This document shows, in pieces, positions 34,084-44,791 of a stretch of DNA of 59,038 nucleotides. The number at the start of each line of letters is the position of its first letter. The stretch's first letter is position 1. This stretch comes from Verrucomicrobiota bacterium (GTDB taxonomy: Bacteria; Verrucomicrobiota; Verrucomicrobiia; Verrucomicrobiales; Verrucomicrobiaceae), in assembly GCA_963204975.1 (NCBI GenBank), contig CAUJJC010000147.1:1-59038 (forward strand), read 5' to 3'. The notes beneath the pieces are model-generated. The model made no database searches. It was not told the DNA's origin and saw nothing but the letters and a program-made list of their open reading frames with translations. Position numbers and translations under genes: made by a program.

Positions 34084-34953
34084 ATGAAACCATCGTCACT
34101 CGCCGCGCTCGTCGTCTCATTTTTGGGTGCCGTCATCGCGGTGTTGTGGTGGTTCGCCCCGCCTACGGCAGAGGCGAGGTTCGGACCGGTGATCCATGAG
34201 GTCCGCTCGCCCTTTTCGCTCATCCGTGTCAGAGAACAAGGGACCGTGCGCAGTCTCCTTTTCGTGGATGAGGCGAACATCGAGCGGTGCCAGTCCTCCA
34301 TTGACCTCGCTGCTCCAGCGACACTCAAACTCGCTTACTCGCGGGGGATATTTCTATCTTTGCTGGTGCGCCATCCGCAGGACCGGGCGCTCATCATTGG
34401 CCTGGGTGGTGGCGGCATGGTGAGGTTCCTGAATCACCATCTGCCGGCAACGACGGTCGAGGCCGTGGAGATCGATCCAGAGGTGGTGAAAATCGCGCTC
34501 TCTCACTTCGGGCTGAAAGAGGGTCCCAAGACGCGGTTCCACACAGCGGATGCTTTCGACTTCATCCCGACGAGCACGGGCAGCTTTGATTCGATCTACT
34601 TCGACGCATTTCTCCGGGCACCGGAGGCTTCCGGTTTAGGCGAGAAAACGCGAAGGCTGAAGACCCGTGCGTTTCTCACACAGGTGCGGGATCGCATCGC
34701 TCCGGGCGGGGTTGTCGCTTTCAATATCATTCCAGCCGATCCAGAAACGGAGGAGGATCTTGCCTCGATCCGGGAGGTGTTCCCAGGGATGGCTCGCTTC
34801 GCCGTGCCGAACTCGGGCAATCAGGTCATCATCGCGCAGCGCAGTGGGGCAATGCCGGATCAAGCCAGTCTAACGGCGCGGGCAGCGGAACTGGACGCCC
34901 AGCTCGGCCTCGGCTTTTCCCTCGCCGATCTGTTGCGGGAGCGTATCGAGTAA
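34084..34953 (+). CDS. Membrane-anchored spermidine synthase-like protein
   Basis: 289 residues with an N-terminal anchor (residues about 6-25). Aminopropyltransferase-like core: ALIIGLGGGGMVRFL (the fourth position of the usual GGGDG is Gly, not Asp), VEAVEIDPEVV, TADAFDF and DSIYFDAF. Some SpeE-like proteins lack activity toward decarboxylated SAM and act as other methyl- or aminopropyl-transferases; the Gly change makes true spermidine synthesis doubtful. Confidence 0.75.
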   Translation: MKPSSLAALVVSFLGAVIAVLWWFAPPTAEARFGPVIHEVRSPFSLIRVREQGTVRSLLFVDEANIERCQSSIDLAAPATLKLAYSRGIFLSLLVRHPQDRALIIGLGGGGMVRFLNHHLPATTVEAVEIDPEVVKIALSHFGLKEGPKTRFHTADAFDFIPTSTGSFDSIYFDAFLRAPEASGLGEKTRRLKTRAFLTQVRDRIAPGGVVAFNIIPADPETEEDLASIREVFPGMARFAVPNSGNQVIIAQRSGAMPDQASLTARAAELDAQLGLGFSLADLLRERIE

Positions 34954-35226
34954 GCGTGCTGGGGCACGCTCGCGGGAGGTGACTGGTGGATCACTGGCAC
35001 CTCTTTCGTTGCTGATCGCTTCTTGATTTTTTGGGATCAAGGACATACACCCAGCGGGCAATACACCCCATGTCAAACGCCCCTCATGTCATTTGCCCGT
35101 GCTGCATGTTAGCGAGTCGTGATGGAAATGATGACATGATGAAGTCAGCGAACCACCTTCCCACCTTGGTTCAGGTTTGAAGCGCATCGTCCCAGGCCTC
35201 AACGCCATGGGCTAGCCGCCCTGACC
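34954..35226 (+). other. Gene-free stretch before a terminator
   Basis: No gene is supported. It holds a T-poor hairpin just after the stop, two copies of CATGTCA (around 35070 and 35086), and an inverted pair TCATGTCAT (35084-35092) with ATGACATGA (35131-35139). A strong terminator follows at 35227, so a structured or regulatory transcript is possible. Confidence 0.4.
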
Positions 35227-35264
35227 CGCCGCCTCGCTGCCCCACGCAGCCAGGCGGCGTTTTT
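35227..35264 (+). terminator. Rho-independent terminator
   Basis: Stem CGCCGCCT (35227-35234) with AGGCGGCG (35252-35259), inner pair GCTGC and GCAGC, then TTTTTGTG. It lies 270 bases beyond the spermidine-synthase-like gene. Confidence 0.85.
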
Positions 35265-35434
35265 GTGTCCGGTGCCGACGTTCATCCGCCCCACAAGCCC
35301 CTCCACCACGCGAAACCCTGCCTTCATCACAAGCACCAGCGGACCAAGAGATTCACCTCCACAATGCAAGCGTGCCTTCCGATGAAAACCATGGTCCCTT
35401 GGCATCGGAGGGCGATCACCAGCCCACTCCTCTC

Positions 35435-36760
35435 ATGATCTTGAAAGCCGCATCGCTCTTGTTTGTCACCTTGATGGTCGGTCCCACCTTCAGCCTCGCA
35501 GCCGAAAGCCTGCTGAGCACCCGCGCCCGAAAAGCTGCCGAGTCCCTGCCGCACGGCTGCATCGTGATTGCCGAACAATCCGGCAATGCAGCGCCCGTAT
35601 TTGCCATCGCGGGCAAGGCCGAACCCTCGGGCGTTCCACCGGAAAAGATGATCTTCGAAGTGGGTTCGATCTCGAAGGTCTTCACGGGATTGCTCCTGGC
35701 CCAGGCGGTGATCGAGAAAAAGATCACGCTCGATACCACCCTGCGCGAGCTGATGGGACCCATGCAAACCTTTGCTGATCCCAACGTGGCAGCCATCACC
35801 GTCGAACAACTTGCTACACACACCAGCGGACTGCCGCGCGTGCCCTATGATCTCACCGACGACGACGACCCCGCCGATCCGTATGCACGCTATGATCGGG
35901 CACGCGTCGATGCCTTGATCTCCAAGGCAAAGCTGGCACACGCGCCGCCTTTCCCCACGAGCTATTCGAATCTGGCCTTCGGTCTGCTCGGCGACCTCCT
36001 GGCCAGACAAGCGGGCAGAACCTGGGAGCAGATGGTGATCGATCAAATCACGAAGCCACTGGGCCTAGCAGACACATGCATGACCTTGAGCAAGGAGCAG
36101 CAAACTCGCCTCGCGCCACCCTACTCAGGCGATGTGCGCACCAAGCCCTGGCATCACCTCGCTCTCGCAGGCTCTGGGGCGCTGCACTCGACAGCGGCGG
36201 ACATGCTGAAGTTCACCCAGGCTCTGGGGCGTCCGGCAGGCTCTCCATTAAAAGCGGCCATCGAGTTGATCGAGCAGCCACGCGGCGATGGAGCGTATGG
36301 CCTTGGGCTTCCCATCCTGAAATTCAAAGGTAAGCCCGGCTACTGGTATGCGGGCGGCACAGGCGGCTTCAGCTCATGGATCTCCGTGAGGCCGGAGCTG
36401 AATCGAATCGTGGTGATGCTCATCAACAACAACGCGCTCTCACCGGAGTCGATCATCAGTGGCGCATCGACCAAGCCCCCATCTCCCGACCTTGCTGAGT
36501 ATGAAGGCGACTACGATACCGGTGTGAAGGCTCAGGGACGGACGATCTACTACCACTTTGAAGGCCGAGGATCGGATCTCTGGATGCAAATCACTGGCCA
36601 GCCTCCCCTCGCTCTGGAGCGCCATCCCACGAAGAAAGACCGCTTCACCTTCGACCCGGTGAAGGCAGAGATTCAGTTCACTCGAAAGGCAGGCAAGGTC
36701 ACATCGACCACCTTGTTTCAGCAGGGTCTCGAAATCAACGCCACCAAGGTCAAGCCATGA
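35435..36760 (+). CDS. Secreted serine hydrolase, class C beta-lactamase fold
   Basis: 441 residues from ATG 35435 (signal peptide ending SLAAES). S78-x-x-K81 (GSISK), then YSN (Y177) and the third motif as GGTGGF instead of the usual H/KTG. These penicillin-binding-protein-like enzymes cleave D-Ala peptides, esters or other substrates; beta-lactam hydrolysis is not implied. The last ~100 residues (YEGDYDTGVKAQ...) resemble the DUF3471 C-terminal domain. ATGA overlap with the next gene makes it the head of a coupled operon. Confidence 0.85.
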   Translation: MILKAASLLFVTLMVGPTFSLAAESLLSTRARKAAESLPHGCIVIAEQSGNAAPVFAIAGKAEPSGVPPEKMIFEVGSISKVFTGLLLAQAVIEKKITLDTTLRELMGPMQTFADPNVAAITVEQLATHTSGLPRVPYDLTDDDDPADPYARYDRARVDALISKAKLAHAPPFPTSYSNLAFGLLGDLLARQAGRTWEQMVIDQITKPLGLADTCMTLSKEQQTRLAPPYSGDVRTKPWHHLALAGSGALHSTAADMLKFTQALGRPAGSPLKAAIELIEQPRGDGAYGLGLPILKFKGKPGYWYAGGTGGFSSWISVRPELNRIVVMLINNNALSPESIISGASTKPPSPDLAEYEGDYDTGVKAQGRTIYYHFEGRGSDLWMQITGQPPLALERHPTKKDRFTFDPVKAEIQFTRKAGKVTSTTLFQQGLEINATKVKP

Positions 36761-37923
36761 CTCCGAACCTCGATCTACCTCTCCCTCCCGACACCATCAC
36801 GGGCATGACGTGGGGGCCATTTCGGTATCGCAAGTATCCGGTGTTTAGCTGGCGATGGTGGAGGGCAAGAACCGTGGCCGCCTTCATCGTCATCGCGCTC
36901 TACGGTCTGGTGGCAGCGGCTGCCCAGGCTGCCTCTCGCGCCACCGGAACCCAGGCGGCCCTCACATGCAGCTACTTCGTCCTGGGTGCCTTGTTGATGG
37001 TCTCCACGGGACCTGCCCTGGCCACATGGATCAGGCATCGCCGGTGGTCGCCCACCATGGAGGCGGGGATGATCGTGATCGCGGTGATCGTGGGCTTCGG
37101 CAGCGCCGCAGCCTTCGATTTCTGGGCATCCGCGGGCATCGAGCAATCCCTTCAACCCACCAAGGTGCCGCCATCCGAGGTGCGTGTGGGCGACAGGGAG
37201 AAAGCGGTGATCATGATGTTCGATGTGTTCGCGGGCTACCTCTACTTCGCCATCGGTGGGGGTGTGGCATCGCTTGCCTACTTCTCCGAGCGTCGCCGGT
37301 TGAAGGCTCGCGCGATGAACTTGGCCCAACTGGAGTCCGATATGCGGCTCACGGTGCTCCAGGCACAAATCGAACCCCACTTCCTCTTCAACACCCTGGC
37401 TGCCATTCGGCCCCTGATCCGACAAGACGCGGCTCTTGCTGAGTCCGCCCTGGAAACTCTGGCCGAACATTTTCGTGCGGTCATGCCCCAGATGCGGGAG
37501 ACCTCTTCCACCGTGGGACGTCAGGTGCAGCTTTGTGAAAGCTACCTTCAGCTGATGAAGATCCGCATGGGTGATCGCTTGCAGGTGAGCTTGCACGTTC
37601 CTGAGGAACTCAAGGCCATCCCGTTCCCTCCCATGATGATACTTTCCCTGGTGGAGAACGCGATCAAGCACGGCATTGAGCCCAAGCCCGGCCCTGGAAG
37701 CCTCATCGTCAATGTCAGCCGAACAAACCATCTCCTCCACGTCCAGGTGGCAGATGATGGAGTGGGATTGAAGGACGGCCTGAGCGGAGGCATCGGGCTG
37801 GCAAACATTCGGGAACAACTGGCTCTCCGCTACGATTCCAGCGCCAGTCTCAGCATTGCAGCCCGCGTCGAAGGCGGCACCGTGGCCGAAATCGTTATCC
37901 CCTGCCCCTCCTCCCTCGCATGA
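36757..37923 (+). CDS. LytS/YehU-type sensor histidine kinase
   Basis: 388 residues. Four hydrophobic spans in the first ~175 residues, then the His_kinase domain LQAQIEPHFLFNTLAAIRPLI with phospho-His H208 and the N-box HNAI-like VENAIKHGIEPKPG, and G boxes DDGVGLKDG, GGIGLANIREQL. This is the LytS/YehU class, which pairs with LytTR regulators; the next gene is one. The signal may be the membrane state or a wall component; unknown. Confidence 0.9.
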   Translation: MTPNLDLPLPPDTITGMTWGPFRYRKYPVFSWRWWRARTVAAFIVIALYGLVAAAAQAASRATGTQAALTCSYFVLGALLMVSTGPALATWIRHRRWSPTMEAGMIVIAVIVGFGSAAAFDFWASAGIEQSLQPTKVPPSEVRVGDREKAVIMMFDVFAGYLYFAIGGGVASLAYFSERRRLKARAMNLAQLESDMRLTVLQAQIEPHFLFNTLAAIRPLIRQDAALAESALETLAEHFRAVMPQMRETSSTVGRQVQLCESYLQLMKIRMGDRLQVSLHVPEELKAIPFPPMMILSLVENAIKHGIEPKPGPGSLIVNVSRTNHLLHVQVADDGVGLKDGLSGGIGLANIREQLALRYDSSASLSIAARVEGGTVAEIVIPCPSSLA

Positions 37924-38675
37924 CCACCGCCATTGTCGCTGAAGACGAACCTGCGCAGATGAACGAACTCGTTCGTCTGCTGCGCGAGCACTGGCCTGAG
38001 CTGCACATCGCGGCCCAATGCGAGGATGGATTATCCGCTCTGGAGGCACTCGACGAGCACAAGCCTGACGTGGCCTTCCTCGACATCCGAATGCCCGGAA
38101 CCAGTGGCATCGAGGTGGCCCGCGCTGCCTCCGGTAAGGTTCACGTCGTCTTCGTCACCGCCTACGACGATCACGCCATCGCTGCCTTCGACACTGGTGC
38201 CTCCGACTACTTGCTCAAGCCAGTGACCACCGAACGGTTCGCTCAGATGGTGCAGCGCCTGCGTTCACGACTTGCCTCCCATGCTTCGACGGATCTCACG
38301 CGTCTCCTGGCGGCGCTCGACACCCAAATGATCGAACGCAAAAACCGTGGTGCGCTCAAGTGGGTGACGGCCAGCATCGGGGACACGGTGAAGATGTTTC
38401 CCATCGACGAGGTGCTCTTCTTCCAGGCCGAGGACAAGTATGTGCGCGTGGTGACGCGGGAGGATGAAGCCGTGATCCGCACACCGCTCAAGGATCTGGT
38501 GAAGCAACTCGACCCCGAGACCTTCTGGCAGATTCACCGCAGCGTGATCGTTCGCGCCTCCGCGATTGATCGAGTGCAAAAGGATGCCCTCGGCCACTTC
38601 CAAGCGCGGATCAAAGCGCGCGCGGACTTGCTACCGATCAGCGCCACGTATTCGTCGCGTTTCCGTGGGATGTAG
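37920..38675 (+). CDS. LytTR family response regulator
   Basis: 251 residues. Receiver domain with AEDEP, D55 (FLDIRMPG) as phosphoacceptor, T and K in VTAYDDHAIAAFDTGASDYLLKPV. The C-terminal LytTR DNA-binding domain is IDEVLFFQAEDKYVRVVTREDEAVIRTPLKDL...FWQIHRSVIVRASAIDRV. The coupled operon hydrolase-kinase-regulator suggests that the regulator controls its own locus or cell-envelope genes. Confidence 0.92.
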   Translation: MTTAIVAEDEPAQMNELVRLLREHWPELHIAAQCEDGLSALEALDEHKPDVAFLDIRMPGTSGIEVARAASGKVHVVFVTAYDDHAIAAFDTGASDYLLKPVTTERFAQMVQRLRSRLASHASTDLTRLLAALDTQMIERKNRGALKWVTASIGDTVKMFPIDEVLFFQAEDKYVRVVTREDEAVIRTPLKDLVKQLDPETFWQIHRSVIVRASAIDRVQKDALGHFQARIKARADLLPISATYSSRFRGM

Positions 38676-38801
38676 TTTCACGCCGCCCGAAGGAGATCGA
38701 GACAACGCCCGGCCATCGAAAGCGGGATCATCTTCCGTCAGGCTTGCGCTTTCCCGTCGCGCCCCATAGAATCGCGCCCGGAAATTCACTCCATCCTCTC
38801 C

Positions 38802-39356
38802 ATGACCATTCCACGCACCCCCTTGCTCGCCATCGCTGCCATCGCCTTCACCGCCAGCGCTCATGCCACTGATTACGCACGGCAGGTCCTGCCCATCCTC
38901 AATCAGAAGTGCGCTGAGTGTCACAGCGAGAAGAAGGGCAAGACCAAGGGAGACTTCGCCATCGACCGCATGGATGACATGAAGAAGCAGGTGAAGGCCG
39001 GTTCACCCGACGCCAGCAGCCTCGTCATCTCGGTCACGCTTCCTGACGATGATGAAGACGTGATGCCGCCCAAGGGCAAGAACCGTCTCACACCCGCTGA
39101 GGTGGGCATCCTCAAGGCCTGGATCACAGAAGGCGCGAGCTTTGAAGCCGGAGGTGCAGCTCCAGCAGCAGCACCTGCCGCTGGCGGTGCGATGACATGG
39201 ACCAGTGCAGCAGGTAAAGCCATTCAGGCTGAGTTTGATCGCCTGGACGGCGATGCCGTGGTGATCAAGACCGCCGACGGCACCTACTTCAAAGTGCCCC
39301 TCAGCGGCCTCTCCCCTGAAAGTCAGGCCCAGGCCAAGAAAGCCGCCGGACAGTAA
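38802..39356 (+). CDS. Secreted c-type cytochrome-domain protein with SHD1-like tail
   Basis: 184 residues with a signal peptide (1-22). One planctomycete-type heme site CAECHSEKKGKTKGDF (C37, C40, H41) and DDEDVMPPKGKNRLT match the short cytochrome domain common in PVC secreted proteins. An Ala/Gly linker (about 127-138) is followed by an SHD1-like domain (TWTSAAGKAIQAEFDRLDGDAVVIKTADG). No partner gene is adjacent; electron transfer or binding role is unknown. Confidence 0.88.
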   Translation: MTIPRTPLLAIAAIAFTASAHATDYARQVLPILNQKCAECHSEKKGKTKGDFAIDRMDDMKKQVKAGSPDASSLVISVTLPDDDEDVMPPKGKNRLTPAEVGILKAWITEGASFEAGGAAPAAAPAAGGAMTWTSAAGKAIQAEFDRLDGDAVVIKTADGTYFKVPLSGLSPESQAQAKKAAGQ

Positions 39357-39392
39357 TTCAACTTTTAAGTTTCGAGTCTCTCGAAACCGCGT

Positions 39393-39428
39393 ATGGCCGG
39401 GGCCGCGAATGGCTCCGGCCATTTCGTT
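39393..39428 (+). terminator. Rho-independent terminator
   Basis: Stem ATGGCCGG (39393-39400) with CCGGCCAT (39415-39422), inner GCC/GGC pair, followed by TTCGTTTC. It separates the cytochrome gene from tgt. Confidence 0.7.
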
Positions 39429-39446
39429 TCATGAAGCCGCCTTTGA

Positions 39447-40945
<1,499 letters not shown>

Positions 40946-41059
40946 TCGTCCCCTGCCCCAACGGCTCTTCTTCGAAGAGGCCAACGTCAGCCTTCGTCCT
41001 GGCGTCATTTTTCCTCTGCTTACGCCAGACGCAGGCCTGACCAAGATCATCGAAGACTT

Positions 41060-42313
41060 ATGAACAGCCAACAGCCAGACATCGCGATCATCGGTGCAGG
41101 AGTGGCTGGTCTGTCGTGCGCTCGTCGGCTTCACGATGCTGGCCTGAGCTTCACTCTTTATGAAGCGTCCGATGGTATTGGGGGCCGGATGCGGACCGAT
41201 GTCGTCGAAGGGTTTCGTCTGGATCGCGGTTTTCAGGTTTTTCTTCCTGCGTATCCGGCTGCCAAGAAGCTGCTGAACTACTCTGATCTCGAGCTTCGTC
41301 CGTTTTATCGAGGTGCCATGGTTCGATGGGCTGGAAAGACTCATCGTCTGGCCGATCCACTGCACCATCCATTGGACGCCTTGCGCAATTTTTCCGATGC
41401 AATGGTGCCCTGGAAAGACAAGTGGCTCACCCTGCTGCTGAGAAAGCAATTGCTGGGCCTCCGCACGATTCCTCGTGATCGCACGGAGGTGCCCACGATG
41501 GATTTCCTCCGCGACTGGGGATTCAGCCCCACCTTCATCAATCACTTCCTTCGCCCGTTCTTCGGCGGTGTGTTCATGGATCGTGAACTGACCGCATCGT
41601 CGCGGATGTTCGAGTTCACCTTCGCCATGTGTGACCGCAGCGGCACTGCCGTTCCCGCCCAAGGAATGCAAGCCATCCCTGATCAGATCGCGAAAGCTCT
41701 ACCCGCCGGATGCCTTCGTCTCAATCATCGCGTCGTCGCCGTGAATCCAGGCGAGATCGTCCTCGAAAGCGGACTCATCATTCACGCACGGCACATCATC
41801 ATGGCCACTGGTGAGGCTGAGGCCGCGCGTTTGTTCCCCGCAGGTTTCGATCATGCCCAGCCGGAGATGAGGGCGACCACATGCCTCTACTTCACCACCG
41901 ATCAGCCCATGCCCACGGAGCGCATGCTATATCTTGATGGCGATCTGCGTGGCCCCGTCAATCATGCCTGCATCTTGTCCAACGTCGCACCTGAACGAGC
42001 ACCTGAGGGCAGGCATCTCATCTCCACCAGTGTGCTGGGATCACCCTCGAGTGCCGAGCTGGTCGAAGTCGTTCGCGAACAAATGCGCGACTGGTTCGGC
42101 CCAGTGGTCGATCATTGGCATCACCTGCGGACATATCAGGTGCGCAATGCGCAACCCATCTCACGCCAGATGCATGTGGGCAGCACAGGTCTTCCGTCAC
42201 TGCTGGCTCCAGGTCTCTACCGTTGCGGCGATTACTGCGAAGACGTGTCACTCAATGGCATGATGATCAGCGGCAGCAAGACAGCGGATGCTTGCATCGC
42301 GGCACTCCAATAA
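41060..42313 (+). CDS. FAD-dependent amine-oxidase-like oxidoreductase
   Basis: 417 residues. Dinucleotide-binding start DIAIIGAGVAGLSCARRLHDAGLSFTLYEASDGIGGRMRT, and a C-terminal FAD motif GLYRCGDYCEDVSLNGMMISG. This is the protoporphyrinogen oxidase/phytoene desaturase/monoamine oxidase superfamily; the substrate cannot be read from sequence alone. It stands alone after yajC with a 114-base gap. Confidence 0.85.
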   Translation: MNSQQPDIAIIGAGVAGLSCARRLHDAGLSFTLYEASDGIGGRMRTDVVEGFRLDRGFQVFLPAYPAAKKLLNYSDLELRPFYRGAMVRWAGKTHRLADPLHHPLDALRNFSDAMVPWKDKWLTLLLRKQLLGLRTIPRDRTEVPTMDFLRDWGFSPTFINHFLRPFFGGVFMDRELTASSRMFEFTFAMCDRSGTAVPAQGMQAIPDQIAKALPAGCLRLNHRVVAVNPGEIVLESGLIIHARHIIMATGEAEAARLFPAGFDHAQPEMRATTCLYFTTDQPMPTERMLYLDGDLRGPVNHACILSNVAPERAPEGRHLISTSVLGSPSSAELVEVVREQMRDWFGPVVDHWHHLRTYQVRNAQPISRQMHVGSTGLPSLLAPGLYRCGDYCEDVSLNGMMISGSKTADACIAALQ

Positions 42314-42372
42314 TTTTTTTCATGAAGGGCTGAATAAGCCGAGAGCGGGCTCGTCGATACGCAGCGAACCCA

Positions 42373-42732
42373 ATGTTCAACACCATGAAATCAATCCTCG
42401 CCATCCTTGCCGTGTTCAGTGTGATCTTCGTTGCTTCACCTTCAGCACAAGCCTCCGACGACTGCCATCGACGCGTCGTCAGCTACACCTCATGTGGCCG
42501 CCCCATCTACGCCACCTATCAAATCTACGGCTATGATCGCTGTGGCAATCCAGTCGGAAGATGGGTCACTCAGTCATCCCACTGCTCATGCTCGGTGTGC
42601 AATCCGCGCCCTGTTTATTCTCACCCATCGTATCCGAGATACCCATCGTATGGCGGAGGCCATCATCGCAGTGGTGGAAGTTGCGACAATCATCATCGTG
42701 GCAGCGGATTTTACTTCTCATTTGGTCGATGA
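42373..42732 (+). CDS. Small secreted Cys/His-rich protein
   Basis: 119 residues with a signal peptide (1-29, ending AQAS). Mature part is Cys, Pro, Tyr and His rich: SSHCSCSVCNPRPVYSHPSYPRYPSYGGGHHRSGGSC. It resembles small envelope proteins common in PVC members. The function is unknown; cysteines may form disulfides or bind metal. It ends 73 bases before a strong hairpin. Confidence 0.7.
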   Translation: MFNTMKSILAILAVFSVIFVASPSAQASDDCHRRVVSYTSCGRPIYATYQIYGYDRCGNPVGRWVTQSSHCSCSVCNPRPVYSHPSYPRYPSYGGGHHRSGGSCDNHHRGSGFYFSFGR

Positions 42733-42804
42733 TGGTGCAAACTAACATCGAGAACAGTGAGTAAAATCACTGCCATCGATCCAGCAACCACAACCAACGA
42801 ACAG

Positions 42805-42838
42805 GCGGCCCTCAGGAAACTGAGGGCCGCTCTCGTTA
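42805..42838. terminator. Strong hairpin, likely terminator with no T run
   Basis: Perfect 11-bp stem GCGGCCCTCAG and CTGAGGGCCGC with a GAAA tetraloop (42805-42830). Only TCTCGTT follows, so rho-independent action is uncertain. It lies in the 291-base gap before the ceramidase-like gene, which otherwise shows no gene. Confidence 0.55.
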
Positions 42839-43023
42839 CTGGAAGCCTTGTGAATCAAGGATTCCAGCGTCATGACATCCATCTCTCGTTTAATGATGCG
42901 AGGCTTGATCACATGAACTTCCATGATCATGCGTAGTGCTCGATGAGTTCGATAAACACGCTCAACAGAAGGGTATGTGCCCACTGATATCGTCAGCACA
43001 CTTCACTCCTCGCACCTTCCATC

Positions 43024-44382
43024 ATGAAGATTCGCTCACTCATCATCATCGCTTCACTCGCAATGGTGAACTGCCTCGCCCAGCCCGCACCACCTGAATG
43101 GAAAGCAGCTGCAACCCGTGAGAAAATCACACCCGATACGATGATGAGGATGGCTGGTTATGCAGGCCGCACAAAGCCCGCTGATGGTGTCACCCTTGAT
43201 CTGTATGCAAAAGCCATCGTCATCGAAGACAAGCAACAGACACGGCTTGCCATCATCACTTTGGATCTCATCGGAGTGCCGAAGTCCATGCGCGAAAACC
43301 TCGCGTCCACTCTTGAAAAGCAGCACGGCATCAAGCCTGCATCATTGTTGATCAACGCCTCTCACACCCATAGCGGCCCCGAACTGCGCGCCTCACGCAC
43401 AGATGCAACCGATGAGCCTGCCCGACGAGCGGAGGAAGCAGCGGCTTACACGACGAAACTGGAAGCTAGGCTGACGGCGATGGTCGGCGACTGCATTGCA
43501 CGTCTTCAGCCTGCACATTTGCATTACAGCTTCGCACGCTGTGGCTTCGCCATGAACCGACGAACACCCAGCCCCGATGGCAAGTCCTTCAGCAATCATC
43601 CATACCCTCAAGGTCCGGTGGATCACCAGGTGCCCGTTCTGCGGGCCACTGATATGTCCGGCAAAGAGCTGGCACTGGCCTTTGGCTACGCCTGTCACTG
43701 CACCACTCTCGGACTTCAGCAGTTCAATGCTGACTACGCGGGTTATGCTCAGCAAGCCATTGAGGCCGCTCATCCCAGTGCTGTGGCATTGTTTGTCAAC
43801 GGATGCAGTGGTGATCAGAACCCTTACCCACGGGGGAAGGTGGATATGGCTGAGACTCATGGCCGTTCTTTAGCTTCCGCTGTTGATGCTGCACTGGCGA
43901 CAAACTTGCAGCCGCTCACAGGCTCAGTGCGCACTGCGTATGAAGAGATTCCACTGAGCTACAGCCGCACACCCACAGCTGAGGAACTCGGTGAACGCCA
44001 GAAGTCACCGAACAAACTCGATTCCTCTCACGCAGGCCGTTTGTTGGGAGTGCTTCGGTCACGCGGCAGCCTCGCCAAGGACTATCCGTATCCCGTCCAG
44101 GTGCTGCGGCTGGGTGATCAGCTCACGATGGTCACGCTGGGAGGCGAGGTCGTGGTGGACTATTCCTTGCGCCTCAAGCGTGAGATCAAAGATGCGAACG
44201 TCTGGGTCGCGGGCTACTCGAACGACGTCATGACTTACATTCCAAGCCTGCGCGTGCTGAAGGAAGGTGGCTATGAAGCGGGTGACGCGATGAAGTGGGG
44301 AACTCATCCCGCCCCGTGGAGCGAGCAGGTGGAGGAGCACATCGTCAGCACCGTCCATCGCCTGCGCAAGACCCTGGAGTGA
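43024..44382 (+). CDS. Neutral/alkaline ceramidase-like secreted hydrolase
   Basis: 452 residues with a signal peptide (1-19). The ceramidase landmark NASHTHSGPE, with metal-binding His, the KAAATREKITPD start, FGYACHCTTLG, and NGCSGDQNPYPRG identify the neutral ceramidase family. PVC members often carry such proteins without evidence for ceramide; the true substrate may be another amide or polysaccharide. The C-terminus (VNVWVAGYSNDVMTYIPSLRVL-like) is family-typical. Gene precedes the glutaredoxin by 52 bases. Confidence 0.88.
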   Translation: MKIRSLIIIASLAMVNCLAQPAPPEWKAAATREKITPDTMMRMAGYAGRTKPADGVTLDLYAKAIVIEDKQQTRLAIITLDLIGVPKSMRENLASTLEKQHGIKPASLLINASHTHSGPELRASRTDATDEPARRAEEAAAYTTKLEARLTAMVGDCIARLQPAHLHYSFARCGFAMNRRTPSPDGKSFSNHPYPQGPVDHQVPVLRATDMSGKELALAFGYACHCTTLGLQQFNADYAGYAQQAIEAAHPSAVALFVNGCSGDQNPYPRGKVDMAETHGRSLASAVDAALATNLQPLTGSVRTAYEEIPLSYSRTPTAEELGERQKSPNKLDSSHAGRLLGVLRSRGSLAKDYPYPVQVLRLGDQLTMVTLGGEVVVDYSLRLKREIKDANVWVAGYSNDVMTYIPSLRVLKEGGYEAGDAMKWGTHPAPWSEQVEEHIVSTVHRLRKTLE

Positions 44383-44434
44383 GCATTGCATTTTGAGTAT
44401 CGCAGCGGACGTTCATGCGTAACCTCTCACCGCC

Positions 44435-44791
44435 ATGGAAACACCGAAAATCACAGCCTACCTCAAGACTTACTGCGGATGGAGCGAGGGCGTTCGCGCC
44501 ATCTTCCGCAAATACGATCTCCCTTTCGAAGAGAAGGACATCATCAAGAACCCCGCCTTCCGCTGGGAGATGGAGCAGAAAAGCGGTCAGCCGCTCTCAC
44601 CCTGTGTGGAAATCAACGGCTCCATGCTGCCTGACATCAGCGGAGCTGAAGTCGAATCCTGGATGCTCGCGAACGGTCTAGTGCAGCCCAACGAAGTAGC
44701 GCCAGATGCGCCGACGAACTCGTCATGCACCGACGAGCAACACGCAGCCATGGCCCGCGGGGTCGTCGGCAATGTGAAGTTTATTGCGTGA
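44435..44791 (+). CDS. Glutaredoxin-like protein with CGWS active site
   Basis: 118 residues. Thioredoxin fold with the active site TYCGWSEGVRAIF in place of the usual CPYC, and the GSH-binding region PCVEINGSMLPDISGAEVESW. The CGWS site keeps only the first cysteine, so the enzyme is monothiol-like. The C-terminal extension (SSCTDEQHAAMARG) is unusual. The last 11 bases overlap the convergent adaptor gene. Confidence 0.85.
   Translation: METPKITAYLKTYCGWSEGVRAIFRKYDLPFEEKDIIKNPAFRWEMEQKSGQPLSPCVEINGSMLPDISGAEVESWMLANGLVQPNEVAPDAPTNSSCTDEQHAAMARGVVGNVKFIA

Noticed and set aside
42742-42999. An 85-residue minus-strand ORF before the ceramidase-like gene.
   Set aside because: It crosses a strong hairpin and shows no family features.
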